Below the pieces are notes generated by a model that saw only the letters and a list, made by a program, of their open reading frames with translations, did no database searches and was not told the DNA's origin. The position numbers were made by a program, and so were the translations under genes. Positions 5,875-6,831 of a stretch of 6,831 bases of DNA are shown here, one piece after another. Positions within the stretch are counted from its first letter, which is position 1, and the number at the start of each line of letters is the position of its first letter. Source of the stretch: Promethearchaeota archaeon (GTDB lineage: Archaea; Asgardarchaeota; Lokiarchaeia; Sigyniarchaeales; SOKP01); the NCBI GenBank assembly GCA_030606095.1, contig JAUWHC010000139.1:1-6831 (forward strand), given 5' to 3'.

Positions 5875-5934
5875 ATGGTTACTTGCTTCGTTGAAATGAG
5901 AAAAATCTCGGAACATATTAAAAGCCTGTATTAG
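5872..5934 (+). other. In-frame continuation of the Roadblock gene beyond TGA
   Basis: After TGA the frame reads MVTCFVEMRKISEHIKSLY and stops at TAG (5932-5934). The usual Roadblock end is '(K)LGLxxxEMRKxxExIKxL', so EMRKISEHIKSL fits helix 3 at the right distance from the last strand, with TGA standing at the place of one ordinary residue (often Lys or Arg). One substitution from CGA, AGA or GGA would explain it. Confidence 0.6.
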
Positions 5935-5981
5935 TCAATTATTAAAGACTTAATATGTCTAAAAATTGAAAAATCCGAAGT

Positions 5982-5999
5982 CTATTTTCTTTAAAATAG
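5982..5999 (+). terminator. Small hairpin, possible Roadblock terminator
   Basis: CTATTTT and AAAATAG form a perfect 7-bp stem around CTTT, followed by GCTTTTG. It lies 48 nt after the TAG at 5934 and before the radA promoter, so it could end the Roadblock transcript. The stem is AT-rich and weak; chance is possible in such sequence. Confidence 0.25.
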
Positions 6000-6010
6000 C
6001 TTTTGTTATA

Positions 6011-6018
6011 TTTATAAA
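6011..6018 (+). promoter_or_regulatory. TATA element for radA
   Basis: TTTATAAA lies 56 nt upstream of the radA ATG. Initiation about 25 nt downstream would leave a leader near 35 nt. There is no clear Shine-Dalgarno sequence before the ATG. The call rests on match and distance only. Confidence 0.4.
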
Positions 6019-6073
6019 ATAATCATTAAGAACTATAAAAATTACACTAAATTTTAATAAATTGTGATTTGTA

Positions 6074-6831
6074 ATGGCTAAAGCAAGCGAAATGAATAAT
6101 GGAGGCCAATCCGGGAATGGAGAGCCTTATTTCTGTAAAGAATGTAAAAGAAACCATACTAAAGGCAAAATTTACAAGGACCATTTAAAATTTGCCCGGT
6201 TCGAAACAGATAAAAAAGAAATCGAAGAAGAATCTGAAAGCAATGAAAAAGAGCTTGAATCTGAAGCAGAAGAGATTTTTGAAGGTCTAGAGGAAGAGGA
6301 AGATGATATTATCGAATTAAATGAGATGGAAGAAGAAGAAGATTTAGATTCAGATTCAGATAATAATGAAGTTATAATCAATGATGCAAATCTTTGTGTA
6401 GAAGCTGTTAAAAAGCTTCCTGGGGTAGGTGAAGCTACGCTTAAAAAACTAATTAAAGCAGGATTTAGTAGCCTTGAGTCCATCGCTTATACGCCCCCAA
6501 AGATAATTCAAAATGAATCTGGACTCGGAGATAAAACAACCGCTAAACTAGTTAAAGCTAGTATGTCCCAGTTAAAAATCGGCTTTAAGTCTGCTGAAGA
6601 TGTGTGGGAGTATAGAAAAAATATTTCGAGAATTACGACAGGTAGTCAAGAACTTGACGATCTATTTGGAGGTGGAATTGAAACTGGATGCGTCGTTGAG
6701 TTTTTTGGCGAATTTAGGACTGGAAAAACCCAAATAGCCCATCAATTATGCGTTAATGTTCAATTACCAACGGAGGATGGGGGTCTCAATGGAAATGCAT
6801 TGTATATTGACACTGAAGGAACATTTAGACC
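6074..6831 (+). CDS. radA: RadA recombinase, N-terminal part, with zinc-finger-like and acidic extension
   Basis: I read 252 codons from ATG 6074 to the window end. RadA is the archaeal Rad51/RecA homologue that forms filaments on single-stranded DNA and drives strand exchange in recombinational repair. Residues 105-168 form the helix-hairpin-helix N-terminal domain (KKLPGVGEATLKKLIKAGF). GFKSAED at 170-176 carries an FxxA-type polymerisation motif, F171 and A174, in the linker. The ATPase core begins ISRITTGSQELDDLFGGGIE at 184-203; Walker A is GEFRTGKTQ at 212-220; LPTEDGGLNGNALYIDTEGTFR follows (as LPTEDGGLNG and NALYIDTEGTFR), so Walker B, L1 and L2 lie beyond the window. The unusual part is residues 1-100: C21-x2-C24-x3-H28-x8-H37, a likely zinc site, then about 55 residues (44-98) very rich in Glu and Asp. 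Standard archaeal RadA starts close to the helix-hairpin-helix domain. The extension is in frame, without stops, so it is part of the gene unless an internal ATG such as codon 85 is the true start. Confidence 0.93.
   Translation, partial: MAKASEMNNGGQSGNGEPYFCKECKRNHTKGKIYKDHLKFARFETDKKEIEEESESNEKELESEAEEIFEGLEEEEDDIIELNEMEEEEDLDSDSDNNEVIINDANLCVEAVKKLPGVGEATLKKLIKAGFSSLESIAYTPPKIIQNESGLGDKTTAKLVKASMSQLKIGFKSAEDVWEYRKNISRITTGSQELDDLFGGGIETGCVVEFFGEFRTGKTQIAHQLCVNVQLPTEDGGLNGNALYIDTEGTFR

Noticed and set aside
6172..6483. Minus-strand Ser-rich reading frame of 103 codons
   Set aside because: Antisense to the Glu/Asp-rich linker of RadA; GAA/GAT runs read backwards give Ser/Phe-rich shadows.

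Overview
The window is a 6.8-kb piece of an AT-rich archaeal genome. Alba, a RadA recombinase with an archaeal-type core, TATA-like promoter elements and the near absence of Shine-Dalgarno sites point to archaea. A stand-alone Roadblock/LC7 protein, a RadA with a zinc-finger-like plus acidic N-terminal extension, and a bacterial-type histidine kinase together suggest an Asgard archaeon, most likely Lokiarchaeia-like. That placement is inferred from gene content; no marker tree could be run.

Layout. 1-1296 (minus): N-terminal 432 residues of a membrane sensor histidine kinase (TM, large extracytoplasmic double-Cache-like domain, TM, HAMP), cut by the window edge exactly at the predicted phosphoacceptor histidine. 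1297-1825: a 0.5-kb gap holding the decayed C-terminal end of a TnpB gene and the hairpin of an IS200/IS605-type right end, then the Alba promoter. 1826-2125 (plus): Alba chromatin protein. 2240-2662 (plus): small polyferredoxin with four Cys clusters. 2760-4175 (plus): aspartate kinase with two ACT domains. 4190-5437 (minus): phosphoglucose isomerase, convergent with aspartate kinase across 14 nt. 5479-5874 (plus): Roadblock/LC7 protein, divergent from the isomerase across 41 nt, with an in-frame TGA that cuts off a still recognisable C-terminal helix. 6074-end (plus): radA, continuing past the window.

There is no obvious shared pathway or long operon. Spacings are about 100 nt or more between co-directional genes, several have their own TATA-like boxes, and functions are mixed: chromatin, recombination, electron transfer, aspartate-family amino acid synthesis, sugar-phosphate metabolism, signalling. 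The parts most worth a second look are the interrupted Roadblock gene, the RadA N-terminal extension and the TnpB/right-end remnant. I see no CRISPR array, tRNA, rRNA or complete mobile element, and no convincing multi-gene novel system.
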